Source: Methylocapsa acidiphila B2 (GTDB lineage Bacteria > Pseudomonadota > Alphaproteobacteria > Rhizobiales > Beijerinckiaceae). From it: a stretch of DNA of 64,000 nucleotides. The stretch is from NCBI RefSeq assembly GCF_000427445.1, contig NZ_KE386496.1:1302001-1366000 (forward strand). The letters run 5' to 3'. Position numbers and translations under genes: made by a program. Below the pieces are notes generated by a model. It was not told the origin of the DNA, ran no database searches, and saw nothing but the letters and a program-made list of their open reading frames with translations. Shown piece by piece: positions 1-8,340 of this stretch. Each line of letters begins with the position of its first letter. The stretch's first letter is position 1.

Positions 1-371
1 TGACCCAGCGGCATGGTCAATGCGAAAAGCGCATCGGATCGAAAGCTTTGAGTCAAGAGCCGACTCGATTCCACAGTGCTATTGAGATTTATTCGACGCG
101 GCGAGCAAGAATTCGCCGGCTTATCGGCGGCCTCGTCCTAATCCCTGGCTATGAGGGGACGCTCATTGACAAAGCCATTATTCAATATCGACACAACTCA
201 TGTTTGCTAAGTTGCGCCTTCAGCCTACGCGCTTCTTTGTCATCCAGATTAGATCGCCAAACTCTGAATTTCGATGAGTTCTCGGCACATCGCCGACTGA
301 AGGTAAAATCAAACGGACACTTGCGCCGGATCTGGGCCTGCACCCGGGCCAACACTTGAAACGTGGTCGCG
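1..371. other. Leading intergenic stretch, no gene recognised
   Basis: The open frames here, one on each strand, have arginine- and serine-rich translations without recognisable motifs and no clear ribosome binding site. The acyltransferase promoter may lie here, but I see no clear -35/-10 pair. Confidence 0.4.
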
Positions 372-2390
372 ATGACGAAGTTTAGACATGATATCAATGC
401 CTTGCGCGCGCTCGCGGTATCCGCGGTCGTGCTCTACCATTTCAAGGCCGGTTTTATTTTTGGCGGCTATGTCGGAGTGGACATATTTTTTGTTATCTCC
501 GGCTATCTAATGACAAACATTATTGTTGGAAGGCTGGACAAAGGGTCGTTTAACCTCTTCGATTTCTACTATGACCGCGCGAAGCGCATCGTTCCCGGCT
601 TGCTCGGTCTCTGTAGCTTTCTCATTGTCATCGGATATTTTTTCATTGATCCGATGACCTATAACTATCTCGCCTACACTAGTATGTCGGCAATTTTCTT
701 CTTTTCAAATATTCGCTTTGCCGAAGCAGTTGGATATTTCGACCCGCAAAGCGAAGTCAAATGGCTTCTCCATACATGGAGCCTATCTGTAGAATGGCAG
801 TTCTACATGATTTATCCGATATTGCTCCTCGCCCTCACCAAGATCGGCATAGCGAGGCGCTATCTTGGTTCGATTCTGTTGGCGTTGGCGGCGGTCTCGC
901 TCTATTTATCGATCATCTATTCGACGCGCGAACCCGCCGTCGCCTTCTATCTTCTGCCCCAGCGGGCTTGGGAGCTTCTGGCGGGCGGAATCGTTGCGCT
1001 TCATTTCAAGGGCCGGCCGGGAAAATATTCGGCGAGGGCGCTGCTCGTCGCCGGCTTCACGCTCATCGCCGCCTCGATGTATTTCTTCAACAGCAACACG
1101 CCCTGGCCCTATTATTGGGCCCTGTTTCCTGTTGTGGGAACCTGTTGCATCATCGCCGCCAATCGATTTGACGCATCGCCTTTCAAAAATCAGTTCGTCC
1201 AGCTCATCGGCAAATGGTCCTATTCGATCTATCTCTGGCATTGGCCGATCGCCGTGACCGCTTTGTATCTCGATTTCAACGAGATCACCGCATTGAAGAT
1301 TATCGTCGAGATCGTCATTCTCGCGGCGCTCTTGGCCTGTGGCGGACTTTTGTTGTCCTTTTGGAAAAACTATCTGGAACCGCTCGTCACGACGAATTCG
1401 AAGCTGCTGCGCTGGGCGCCGATCGCCGGCATGCTGGCCCTCTCCGTCGGACTGGCGGTCACGGTCATTTCGCACAAAGGTTTTGTGGATCGGCGCGCCG
1501 ACAGCGCCAAGCAGCTCGAGATCTATCGCATGGTCGTCGCGGACTGGGACTTTCCCCTGACTTGCGACGGGATGGATCCCGAGGGAAATTTGAAACCCTG
1601 CCGGATAGGCCAGCGCGATAGCCAAGATAGTTTGGTCATCGGCGACTCCTTCGCCATGCAGGCCTTCAACCGCTTCGCCAAAGTCGATGAAGCGAATCTC
1701 GGCAAATCGATCACTTTCCTCGCGTCGTCGGGCTGTCCGCCGGTGCCCGGCATCAAAATGATCATTGACCGCTTTCGCTGCAATGGCTTCGCCGAGAAGG
1801 CCCTGCAATTCGCAGAAGCCGGCAAATTCAAGCGCATCGCTTTCATCTCGAACTGGTACGGCTATTTCGGGCCTGAAAACAGTTCGCTATGCTTCGTCGA
1901 GGCGGAGTCCTGCGCCCTCAAGAGCGATCCGACATGGTATTTCGCCCATATCGACGCGGTTCTCGCGGCGCTCGGCAAGCGCCTGATGGAATTCCGCGAT
2001 CGCGGCGTCGAGATCGTCTTCGTCTCGGCGACCCCCAGCGGCAATTGGGATCTTCCGCCTGAATTGCTGAAGCGGCAATTCCTGCGCTTCGACACCACGG
2101 ACATTTCCTATATCGACCGCGAGGCCTATGAGGAATTCACCCTCCCGCTGAAGGTGCGATTGAAATCGCTCGCCGCGTCGGTCGGCGCTAAATTCATCGA
2201 GCCGCTCGACTTCCTCTGCTCCGACGGCCGCTGCCCGACGATCGACGAACACAGCGTTCCTTATTTTCGCGATCAAAGCCATTTTCGTACGACCGCGGTC
2301 CGCTCGGCCCGCTTTCAATTCCTCGACGACGCCCTCGGATTAGCTAGCGTCTATGGCGCGACGCCGACGCCTTCGGCCGATAATCATTAA
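372..2390 (+). CDS. OafA/YrhL-type membrane acyltransferase with C-terminal SGNH domain
   Basis: Probable integral membrane O-acyltransferase that adds acyl (often acetyl) groups to a surface polysaccharide or lipopolysaccharide. The N-terminus has the family pattern of FRHDINALRALAV followed by LYHF, whose His is the expected catalytic residue, and then about ten hydrophobic segments to roughly residue 370. The C-terminal third is periplasmic and SGNH-like: a GDSF block with Ser at about residue 426 and a DxxH block (DQSH) with Asp about 634 and His about 637, which together could complete acyl transfer. The length of about 670 residues fits the two-domain form. ATG at 372 is preferred because family proteins start just before the FRHDINALR block; GTG at 363 is an in-frame alternative. 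The acceptor glycan is unknown; the gmd/fcl genes about 10 kb away belong to the same general theme but are not linked. Confidence 0.9.
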   Translation: MTKFRHDINALRALAVSAVVLYHFKAGFIFGGYVGVDIFFVISGYLMTNIIVGRLDKGSFNLFDFYYDRAKRIVPGLLGLCSFLIVIGYFFIDPMTYNYLAYTSMSAIFFFSNIRFAEAVGYFDPQSEVKWLLHTWSLSVEWQFYMIYPILLLALTKIGIARRYLGSILLALAAVSLYLSIIYSTREPAVAFYLLPQRAWELLAGGIVALHFKGRPGKYSARALLVAGFTLIAASMYFFNSNTPWPYYWALFPVVGTCCIIAANRFDASPFKNQFVQLIGKWSYSIYLWHWPIAVTALYLDFNEITALKIIVEIVILAALLACGGLLLSFWKNYLEPLVTTNSKLLRWAPIAGMLALSVGLAVTVISHKGFVDRRADSAKQLEIYRMVVADWDFPLTCDGMDPEGNLKPCRIGQRDSQDSLVIGDSFAMQAFNRFAKVDEANLGKSITFLASSGCPPVPGIKMIIDRFRCNGFAEKALQFAEAGKFKRIAFISNWYGYFGPENSSLCFVEAESCALKSDPTWYFAHIDAVLAALGKRLMEFRDRGVEIVFVSATPSGNWDLPPELLKRQFLRFDTTDISYIDREAYEEFTLPLKVRLKSLAASVGAKFIEPLDFLCSDGRCPTIDEHSVPYFRDQSHFRTTAVRSARFQFLDDALGLASVYGATPTPSADNH

Positions 2391-2410
2391 AGCCGTCCGA
2401 AAAGGCCGCC

Positions 2411-2545
2411 TCAATAAACTTCGGTCTGATAAGCCGCCTTTTTCCACGCCGCCGAAACGCACGAGACAAAACCGTCGAGGCGATGCTTGTGCTCGATGAT
2501 GAAATCGCTACTGGCGCCGCTTGCCAAACGGCAGTTCCAGGACAT
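2411..2545 (-). CDS. Possible 44-residue small protein
   Basis: A short ATG-started frame begins MSWNCRLASG and ends TEVY. It has an AAGGCGG purine run shortly before the start codon. Its translation looks mixed and protein-like, unlike the Arg/Pro/Ser-rich antisense frames nearby. I recognise no family. It is the only coding candidate in the roughly 350 bases between the acyltransferase and the tRNA-Asn gene, and it could be chance. Confidence 0.25.
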   Translation of the reverse strand: MSWNCRLASGASSDFIIEHKHRLDGFVSCVSAAWKKAAYQTEVY

Positions 2546-2744
2546 TCCGCCTTCGACGCGTCAACGCGTCCAGGCCGCCCCATTCCGAGACGCCTGAATT
2601 AGCATCGCTTCGTGGCGGCCCCTCGAGCGCGAAGAACAAGCTCAAGAATCGCCGAGCTAGGCGCGGACGGCGCGGCTAAGCGGCCAACGCCTCAACCGCA
2701 TGAAAGCGACTAAGTTACCGAAATATAAAGGATATTTAGCTGAC

Positions 2745-2820
2745 TGGCTCCCTGAGCAGGACTCGAACCTGCGACCGATCGATTAACAGTCGATTGCTCT
2801 ACCAGCTGAGCTATCAGGGA
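2745..2820 (-). tRNA. tRNA-Asn (anticodon GTT)
   Basis: On the minus strand the sequence begins TCCCTGATAGCTCAGC and ends with the matching acceptor arm and an encoded CCA. The anticodon loop reads CTGTTAA, giving anticodon GTT for asparagine. The T arm has the usual GGTTCGAGTCC form. All four stems fold, and the length is 76 bases including CCA. Confidence 0.97.
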
Positions 2821-3008
2821 TCGCGCTCTCGCGAAGGAGGCCCATATAGCAAGCTTGCGGCGCCTTTGCAAAGAAGGAATCGCCGCCGCTTCGCGCCTCG
2901 AAACCGCCCATCTCCGACGCGCCATCCAGCTTGATGACGCTTTTCTTGCGCGCGCATGGTTTCCTTTGCTATAGGGCGTGGCGCGCCGGGCTAGACCCTG
3001 CGCTTCGA

Positions 3009-3082
3009 GGCCTCGTGGCGGAGTGGCTACGCAGAGGACTGCAAATCCTTGCACCCCGGTTCGATTCCGGGCGAGGCCTCCA
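3009..3082 (+). tRNA. tRNA-Cys (anticodon GCA)
   Basis: The acceptor stem GGCCTCG pairs with CGAGGCC, followed by T and an encoded CCA. The anticodon loop reads CTGCAAA, giving anticodon GCA for cysteine. The T arm reads GGTTCGATTCC. Length is 74 bases. The gene for the HlyD-type adaptor starts about 70 bases downstream on the same strand. Confidence 0.97.
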
Positions 3083-3152
3083 ACGCCGGCCGCGCGAATC
3101 CGTCGACGCTTGACGACGCTCGGGTGGCGGCGACAATCGAACGTCGGCGACA

Positions 3153-4115
3153 ATGCCGCAAGCTGACATGCAAACCAAGATTGGAACGTCCTTGGCCGCT
3201 CAAGCCGAGAGCCGATTGGGCTCGCGCATATTCCGGCCTGGCGGCCGGCGCGCCGGCTTGGCCCTCCTTCTCGCCGCGCGGGGTTTGATCGCGCCGGTCT
3301 CGGCGGACCCCGCCCTGCCGCGCGACTCCGCTCCTGCCCGCATGACGGTGAGCGTCGCCACCGCCAGAAACGCCTGTTTCACGGATATTTTGCGCGTGAG
3401 CGGCGCCATCCTCGCGCGCGACGAAATATTCGTCCAGCCGGAGGCTGAAGGTCTGCAACTCGCCAAGGTTCTGGTCGAGGATGGCGCGCGGGTGAAGACC
3501 GGCCAGCCTCTGGCTGAGCTCGTTCGTCCGAGCTGGGCCCCGGGCGCGCCGCGCAAAGCCACGCTGACCGCGCCGGCGAGCGGCACGCTGATCTATCGCG
3601 CGCCGCCGGTCGGCGCGGCTCTCTCGCCCCGCGGCGAGCCGATCTTTCGAATCATTGGCGACGGCATCCTAGAGCTTCTCGTCGCCTTGCCGGAGTCCGC
3701 GCTTGCCAAGGTCAGGCCTGGCCAGGAGGCGCGGGTCGAAACGCTCGACGCTCTGGAATTTGTCGGCGCGGTCCGGATCATCCTGCCGGAGATTGATCCG
3801 CAAACCCAGCTCGGCCATGCGCGGATCGAGCTGCGCGACGCGTCCGACGCTCGGCCCGGCGCCTTCGCGACGGCGGCGATCGATCTCGGCAAGAGCTGCG
3901 GCGCGTCGGTCCCGCTCTCGTCTATTCTCTACGGGCCGCAGGGCGCGGTTGCGCAAGTGGTGCGCGACGATCGCGTTGAGACAAGGCGCGTGACCGTCGG
4001 TCTCGCCGACGGCAAGAACGCCGAGATCCGCGAAGGGCTGGCGGAAGGCGAGACCGTCGTCGCGCGCGCCGGCGCCTTCTTGCGCGACGGCGATTTCGTG
4101 ACGCCGGCTCCCTGA
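3153..4115 (+). CDS. Orphan HlyD/RND-type periplasmic adaptor protein
   Basis: Probable membrane-fusion (adaptor) protein of the RND/HlyD family, exported to the periplasm. A basic N-terminus and an Ala/Leu-rich segment (about residues 34-50) look like a signal peptide or anchor. A lipoyl/biotinyl-like half follows (about 75-150, with EDGARVKTGQPLAEL), then a beta-barrel region (LPEIDPQTQLGHARIEL) and a membrane-proximal domain (EIREGLAEGETVVARAG). The long coiled-coil hairpin of classical adaptors is essentially absent: the two lipoyl halves are separated by only a short loop. No RND pump, ABC transporter or outer-membrane factor is adjacent, so the partner is unknown. The start may be ATG 3153 or ATG 3168. 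Confidence 0.75.
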   Translation: MPQADMQTKIGTSLAAQAESRLGSRIFRPGGRRAGLALLLAARGLIAPVSADPALPRDSAPARMTVSVATARNACFTDILRVSGAILARDEIFVQPEAEGLQLAKVLVEDGARVKTGQPLAELVRPSWAPGAPRKATLTAPASGTLIYRAPPVGAALSPRGEPIFRIIGDGILELLVALPESALAKVRPGQEARVETLDALEFVGAVRIILPEIDPQTQLGHARIELRDASDARPGAFATAAIDLGKSCGASVPLSSILYGPQGAVAQVVRDDRVETRRVTVGLADGKNAEIREGLAEGETVVARAGAFLRDGDFVTPAP

Positions 4116-4198
4116 ACGCAGATTTTACCCCCGGCCTTAGGCCCTAGTCCCCCATATATGCGAATGATGACTACTATGGATTTCATGAGGCCTGCGGG

Positions 4199-5248
4199 AT
4201 GAGCGTCCAAACCTATCAAGTCAATGAGGACGAAGAAGGGATGCGCCTCGATCGTTGGTTCAAGCGGCGCATTCCATCCCTGTCGCTATCGCATCTGAAT
4301 AAGATTGTGCGGACCGGCGAGGTGCGCGTCGATGGCGCGCGGGTGAAGACGGCGACGCGGCTGGCGCAGGGGCAAAGCGTGCGCGTCCCGCCCCTGAAGC
4401 TCGAAGCGCCGGCCGAGCTGAAGCCGGCGGCCTCGCCCGCCGATCTACGCACGCTGCGCGACATGATCCTCTACGAGGACAAGGATCTACTGGTTCTCAA
4501 CAAGTCGTTCGGCCTCGCCGTCCAAGGCGGATCGGGCACGACGCGGCATATAGACGGGATGCTCGCCTCCATGCCGAACGAGCGCGGCGACCGCCCCATG
4601 CTCGTGCATCGCCTCGACCGCGACACATCGGGCGTTTTGCTCGTCGCCAAGACGCGCCGCATCGCCGCCGATCTCGGCGCGATATTCCGCTCGCGACAGG
4701 CCCGCAAGGTCTATTGGGCTCTGGTCGAAGGCGTGCCGAAACCGGCGCAGGGCCGGATCTCGCTCTTTCTAGCCAAGGGCGAGGACATGGGCGCGGCGCG
4801 GACGCCGCGAAGCGGACCGGACTCCCGCGCGCGGCTCGAGAAAATGCGCGTGGCGAGCCATGGCGACGAGGACGCCCAGCATTCGGTGACCTATTACGCG
4901 ATCGTCGACAAGGCCGCGCCTCGGCTCGCCTGGCTGTCGATGAAGCCGGTGACGGGGCGCACGCATCAATTGCGCGCCCATGCCGAGGCGATCGGCCATC
5001 CGATCATCGGCGATCCCAAATATGGCGTGAAGCCGAAGAACGATCCGGGCCGCAGCGATCCGCTGCGCGCCATCCCGGAAGGAGTCGAGCGCAAGCTGCA
5101 CCTGCTCGCGCGCCGCCTCGTCCTGCCGCATCCGAGCGGCGGAACGCTCGACGTCACGGCCCCTCTGCCGCCCCATATGCAGCGCTCCTTCGACATGTTC
5201 GGCTTCGACGTGAAGCAATATGATCCGATCGAAGAAGCGCCCGAGTAA
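4199..5248 (+). CDS. RluC/RluD-family 23S rRNA pseudouridine synthase
   Basis: Converts specific uridines of 23S rRNA to pseudouridine. The N-terminus is an S4 RNA-binding domain (about residues 10-70, GMRLDRWFKRRIPSLS). The catalytic domain carries the RluA-class signature HRLDRDTSG beginning at about residue 137, whose second Asp is the nucleophile. Further family blocks are YWALVEG and GRTHQLRAHAEAIGHPIIGD. The length of 349 residues is normal for RluC. Whether it acts at the RluC or RluD sites cannot be told from sequence reading; the spacing of the S4 domain favours RluC. Its stop lies five bases from the stop of the convergent KirBac gene. Confidence 0.93.
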   Translation: MSVQTYQVNEDEEGMRLDRWFKRRIPSLSLSHLNKIVRTGEVRVDGARVKTATRLAQGQSVRVPPLKLEAPAELKPAASPADLRTLRDMILYEDKDLLVLNKSFGLAVQGGSGTTRHIDGMLASMPNERGDRPMLVHRLDRDTSGVLLVAKTRRIAADLGAIFRSRQARKVYWALVEGVPKPAQGRISLFLAKGEDMGAARTPRSGPDSRARLEKMRVASHGDEDAQHSVTYYAIVDKAAPRLAWLSMKPVTGRTHQLRAHAEAIGHPIIGDPKYGVKPKNDPGRSDPLRAIPEGVERKLHLLARRLVLPHPSGGTLDVTAPLPPHMQRSFDMFGFDVKQYDPIEEAPE

Positions 5249-5253
5249 CGAAT

Positions 5254-6249
5254 CTACTCGGCATGGGAAATATCCGCCTCCAGCAGGCTCAAACGACTGA
5301 GATCCGCGATCGGCAGCTTTCGATCGTCGAAGGTGATGGCGTCGGCGTAATGCGATCCGAACAGAATCGCCTCGTGGCTGTAGATTCGAACGTCATGGAC
5401 AAAGGCGCTGAGCGCATGATCCCGCGCCTCGACCGTCAAGAAAAGCTGGGCGCCGCGCACCGCGAGAGCCTCGGCGTCATATCCCTTGAGCGGACTGCTC
5501 TCGTCGATTTCATGCATGATCGTCCAGGTCAACGGAAACAAGGGAATGCTCGCATTGGCCAAGCCGAGGTCATGCACCCGGCGGAACGTCAGCCCTTCCG
5601 CATTTTCTTCGTAGAGTAGAAGGCCGAGCCTGGCCGAAGCATGGGTCAGCAAGGTCAAGCGGCCATTGGCGATGCGCACCATCAAGGTCGGCGCGCAATT
5701 ATGCGTGGTGACGACCACCCGATCCGCGAACAGGATCTTCGGCCGCGGCTTCGAAAAGCGAACGAACAGGAGGCCAGTCATGATCGCGGTGAAGACCATG
5801 CCGCAGACGATTTCCAAAGCCGAGACCGCATGGCCGTAAAGCGTCGCCGGCGCCATGACCCCATAGCCGACCGTCGCCATCGTCTCGACGCTGAAGAAAA
5901 AGGCGTCCGCGAAGGAGCCCGGACGCGCATTGGCGATGCAGCCGGGCGAGGCCACATAGAGCGACGCGAAGAAAAGATTGATGCAAAGATCGAGCGCGAG
6001 GAAGGCGAGCGCGAAACCCCTCCAGCTCAAATCAATGGCGATGTGGTAGGGATCGCGCAGGTCGTAACGCGACACGCCGCGCTTGATGAGGTCATTGCCG
6101 CCGAAGGCGCCGATCCGCATCGTCGAGTCGCGATCGTCGAGCTCCCGCTTTTTCTCCATGAACCAGCCGAGCTTGCGGCCGCGCCATCTCTGGCCGAGGC
6201 GGTGGAGCGCTCTCGCTTTGGCCGAGACGTTGAAAAAACGCTCCCTCAT
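5254..6249 (-). CDS. KirBac-type inward-rectifier potassium channel
   Basis: A bacterial inward-rectifier K+ channel subunit, expected to form a tetramer in the inner membrane. Two membrane helices (about residues 77-100 and 137-160) flank the pore loop with selectivity filter TVGYG at about 126-130, preceded by the family block NARPGSFADAFFFSVETMAT. The C-terminal half is the immunoglobulin-like cytoplasmic domain, with PTLMVRIANGR, FRRVHDLGL and LTWTIMHEID blocks typical of KirBac. The length of 331 residues is normal, with a slightly long N-terminus. The ATG overlaps the stop of the upstream small lipoprotein gene as ATGA, which implies coupled translation. Confidence 0.93.
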   Translation of the reverse strand: MRERFFNVSAKARALHRLGQRWRGRKLGWFMEKKRELDDRDSTMRIGAFGGNDLIKRGVSRYDLRDPYHIAIDLSWRGFALAFLALDLCINLFFASLYVASPGCIANARPGSFADAFFFSVETMATVGYGVMAPATLYGHAVSALEIVCGMVFTAIMTGLLFVRFSKPRPKILFADRVVVTTHNCAPTLMVRIANGRLTLLTHASARLGLLLYEENAEGLTFRRVHDLGLANASIPLFPLTWTIMHEIDESSPLKGYDAEALAVRGAQLFLTVEARDHALSAFVHDVRIYSHEAILFGSHYADAITFDDRKLPIADLSRLSLLEADISHAE

Positions 6250-6386
6250 TTATCTTGCGGGGTTTCATAGCAAGCGTCAGGGACGCTCGGCGCGTTCAAC
6301 TTAATCGGATGGCCGCATTTGTCACATCCTCCGAGGCTGAAGCAGACAAGAAGGAGCCCGGCCCAGAAAATCGCGCTGCGCGGCAT
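6246..6386 (-). CDS. Small predicted lipoprotein, about 46 residues
   Basis: The chosen ATG gives MPRS followed by a hydrophobic segment and the lipobox LGGC with Cys at residue 21. Signal peptidase II would leave a mature peptide of only about 26 residues with a CDKCG motif and a second Cys near the end. Short lipoproteins with this Cys pattern are, as I recall, common in Hyphomicrobiales; the role is unknown. Longer in-frame starts exist but would place a basic segment before the signal peptide. Its stop overlaps the start of the KirBac gene by four bases (ATGA). The Cys pair could bind metal or form a disulfide, which is inference. Confidence 0.65.
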   Translation of the reverse strand: MPRSAIFWAGLLLVCFSLGGCDKCGHPIKLNAPSVPDACYETPQDK

Positions 6387-6472
6387 GGAACTGCTCCTGG
6401 ATCGCCAAGACATTGGATCGCGCCGATCCAAAACGATGAATCTGATTGATTCCTATGAATTCCAAAACGGGC

Positions 6473-6502
6473 GGAACGCCGGATTACGCGCTCCAGCGTT
6501 CC
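6473..6502. repeat. Inverted repeat in the acylphosphatase-lipoprotein intergenic region
   Basis: GGAACGC at 6473-6479 and GCGTTCC at 6496-6502 form a perfect 7-base stem with a 16-base loop. It lies in about 200 non-coding bases between two minus-strand genes. The surrounding sequence resembles the short dispersed intergenic elements of Rhizobiales genomes, but no second copy was found in this window. Confidence 0.35.
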
Positions 6503-6583
6503 ACTGTCCTGAGCATCCGATTGAATTATTCCCTATAGAGCGCTTTGCCCTCGAAGGGAATCTTTCGCCGGTTCAAAAAAAAG

Positions 6584-6892
6584 CTAGCGCGTTTCAATTT
6601 GACGGAACCCTTGCATGGCGCCGAGTTCCGCCAGGGCTTCAAGGTCCGGCTCGGCGACATCGACCGCCTCCACGCGCGCGAGCGCCGGGCCGCGCCAGCA
6701 CGCCTTGCACAGAGCTTCGACCGGCTCTTCCGAGCCCGCGAAAACCGCTTCGACGGTCCCGTTCCAGCGATTGCGCACCCATCCCCTAACGCCTCTGGAC
6801 TCTGCGTTCCGCTGCGTCCAGGCGCGATAGCCCACCCCTTGGACGAAGCCACGGACAGTCACCAAAACAATATGCTCCACCCCGGCGGTCAT
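6584..6892 (-). CDS. acyP: Acylphosphatase
   Basis: A small cytoplasmic enzyme that hydrolyses the carboxyl-phosphate bond of acyl phosphates such as acetyl phosphate or 1,3-bisphosphoglycerate. The whole 102-residue protein is one acylphosphatase domain. The phosphate-binding loop GFVQGVGYR has its catalytic Arg at position 23, and the catalytic Asn of VRNRWNGTVE falls at position 41, the numbering seen in the well-studied members. The start ATG gives the normal family N-terminus. It stands alone, with the KirBac pair downstream on the same strand after about 200 bases. Confidence 0.95.
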   Translation of the reverse strand: MTAGVEHIVLVTVRGFVQGVGYRAWTQRNAESRGVRGWVRNRWNGTVEAVFAGSEEPVEALCKACWRGPALARVEAVDVAEPDLEALAELGAMQGFRQIETR

Positions 6893-7002
6893 CTTATTGA
6901 CCAGCCTCTATTTCAGCGGCGAAAGACTTCGCACTGATCAAGATGCCATTCCCGATCGTCTGAGCGCGCTGGGCGCGGCGCAGTCTCGGCGTTTCGGTCC
7001 TA

Positions 7003-8184
7003 CTATTCATTCTCGCGACGCCGCTCAAGGTGGCCCAAATATCCGAAAAGAGCCTTTGAGGCGCGATTGGTCAACCATAAAGCAATGCCTAAGCCGATGA
7101 AATGGGCGGCGAGCAAGCAAAAATTCACCAAAAGCACGAATACGTCGAGCGCTCGAATAATCTTGCTCGGATCGGTGATCGCTATTCCCGGAGGCTGAGA
7201 CACTGTCTTTGCGATAAGCAAGGTCGTGCTCATGGCAACGCCAATAAAAGATGTTAGGATTCCCGCGAGCCCGATGAACATGCCCGCGACAAGAAACCAA
7301 AAGGCGATCTTATAATTCTTATGGAAAAACGAATTCGGCTTTTGAGAAATCTTTTTTGCCGCTCGTATGTAATATAAATCCAAGAAAATAGCGAAACATA
7401 GCAGCACGAATGCGTCGCCGGCCCAATAGATCGCGTCGCCAAAACTCGCCACGCCGGGGCTGAAGGCGCGCCCGGACGTCGCAACCGCCAATAAGAGGCC
7501 TGAAACAAAGGCGAGCACGAATTGCAGCCCAAAGGCGATCCAGCCGCTAATCGTAAGGGCTTGGGCCAGTTTTTGCGTCGTTCGGGCAATGACTCGAGAC
7601 CTCGCGTCGTCCGGCAAAAGGCTGCGCGGCTCTTGTGCTACGGGCTGAGTCGGAGGCGATGGCGGCGTCGGAGCCGCGGCGCGCGGCGGGAAGAAGAAAT
7701 TCAGCGTCAGCACGCCGACATAGGCCAAAATCGCGCCGAGCGACGCAAAAGCCGCGACTCCATGCGTCGCGCCAAAAAATTCTGCCATAGTCGCCTCGGG
7801 CGCGACCAGGACCGGCAGCGCGACGCCCCAGAAAACCAAGCCCGTCCCGCTAAACGCGGCATAAAGCACGCCGCTGACGAGAGCGAGAACAAGGCTGAGA
7901 ATTGTCAGGATGCAAAGCGCCATCTCCAATTGGAGTCGCCGGCTTTGCAATTCAGCCGCTTCGGACGACGGCTTGACGGCAATGCGCAACGAGATCGAAA
8001 TGACGATCAGCGCCGCCAGCGTCAGGCCCAATGACATATGTAGACCGCTCAAATAGGGAGGAGCGGCAGGCGGCGGCCTATAATGGAGAATCCAACCGGA
8101 CCCAAGAAGAACCAGGCCCGTCAAGATCACGAGCCATTGGAGCAAGATCGAGAAGAATCCGTTTCGCGCGACGTTCGAACTCAT
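7003..8184 (-). CDS. Cytochrome b561-like / DUF3611 fusion membrane protein
   Basis: An inner-membrane protein of about 393 residues with two halves. Residues 10-165 follow the four-helix plan of bacterial cytochrome b561: LLQWLVIL in helix 1, LHMSLGLT with His 49 at helix 2, and THG with His 141 in helix 4. The helix 1 His is replaced by Gln 16, and the second helix 4 His, 14 residues after His 141, is Tyr 155, so one of two heme sites looks lost. After a Pro-rich linker the C-terminal half (about 200-385) matches my recollection of DUF3611 proteins: AISGW-like first helix, LLIAKTVSQPP, a DVFVLLVN stretch and AHFIGLGIALWL. The ATG at 8184 is preferred over a TTG 75 bases upstream that adds a very basic tail. 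Function unknown; redox or transport roles are inference. Confidence 0.65.
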   Translation of the reverse strand: MSSNVARNGFFSILLQWLVILTGLVLLGSGWILHYRPPPAAPPYLSGLHMSLGLTLAALIVISISLRIAVKPSSEAAELQSRRLQLEMALCILTILSLVLALVSGVLYAAFSGTGLVFWGVALPVLVAPEATMAEFFGATHGVAAFASLGAILAYVGVLTLNFFFPPRAAAPTPPSPPTQPVAQEPRSLLPDDARSRVIARTTQKLAQALTISGWIAFGLQFVLAFVSGLLLAVATSGRAFSPGVASFGDAIYWAGDAFVLLCFAIFLDLYYIRAAKKISQKPNSFFHKNYKIAFWFLVAGMFIGLAGILTSFIGVAMSTTLLIAKTVSQPPGIAITDPSKIIRALDVFVLLVNFCLLAAHFIGLGIALWLTNRASKALFGYLGHLERRRENE

Positions 8185-8302
8185 GGCGAGGCCTTCCGAC
8201 TTCTGCGATCCGCCGCCCCGGCAAAGATCGCGCGGCGCTTTGCGGCGGCGGCCCCGCAAAGAGCGACCCCATCCGTCTCAGTTTAATTCGATCTGCCCGA
8301 AA

Positions 8303-8321
8303 GGCGCGCCGCGGCGGCGCC
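8303..8321 (-). terminator. Weak terminator-like hairpin downstream of panC
   Basis: GGCGC pairs with GCGCC, with an inner GCC/GGC stem and one bulged base, about 20 bases after the panC stop. The following T run on the minus strand is only TTT, so this is a poor intrinsic terminator. Confidence 0.25.
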
Positions 8322-8340
8322 CAATTGAAGCAGCAAACGC

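Noticed and set aside
906-1808. A 300-codon open frame antisense to the acyltransferase
   Set aside because: It lies wholly inside a well-supported gene and its translation is charged and motif-free, as expected for the opposite strand of GC-rich coding DNA.
2391-2744. Search for a terminator after the acyltransferase
   Set aside because: Repeated GGCGGC/GCCGCC words occur as direct, not inverted, repeats, so no hairpin forms.
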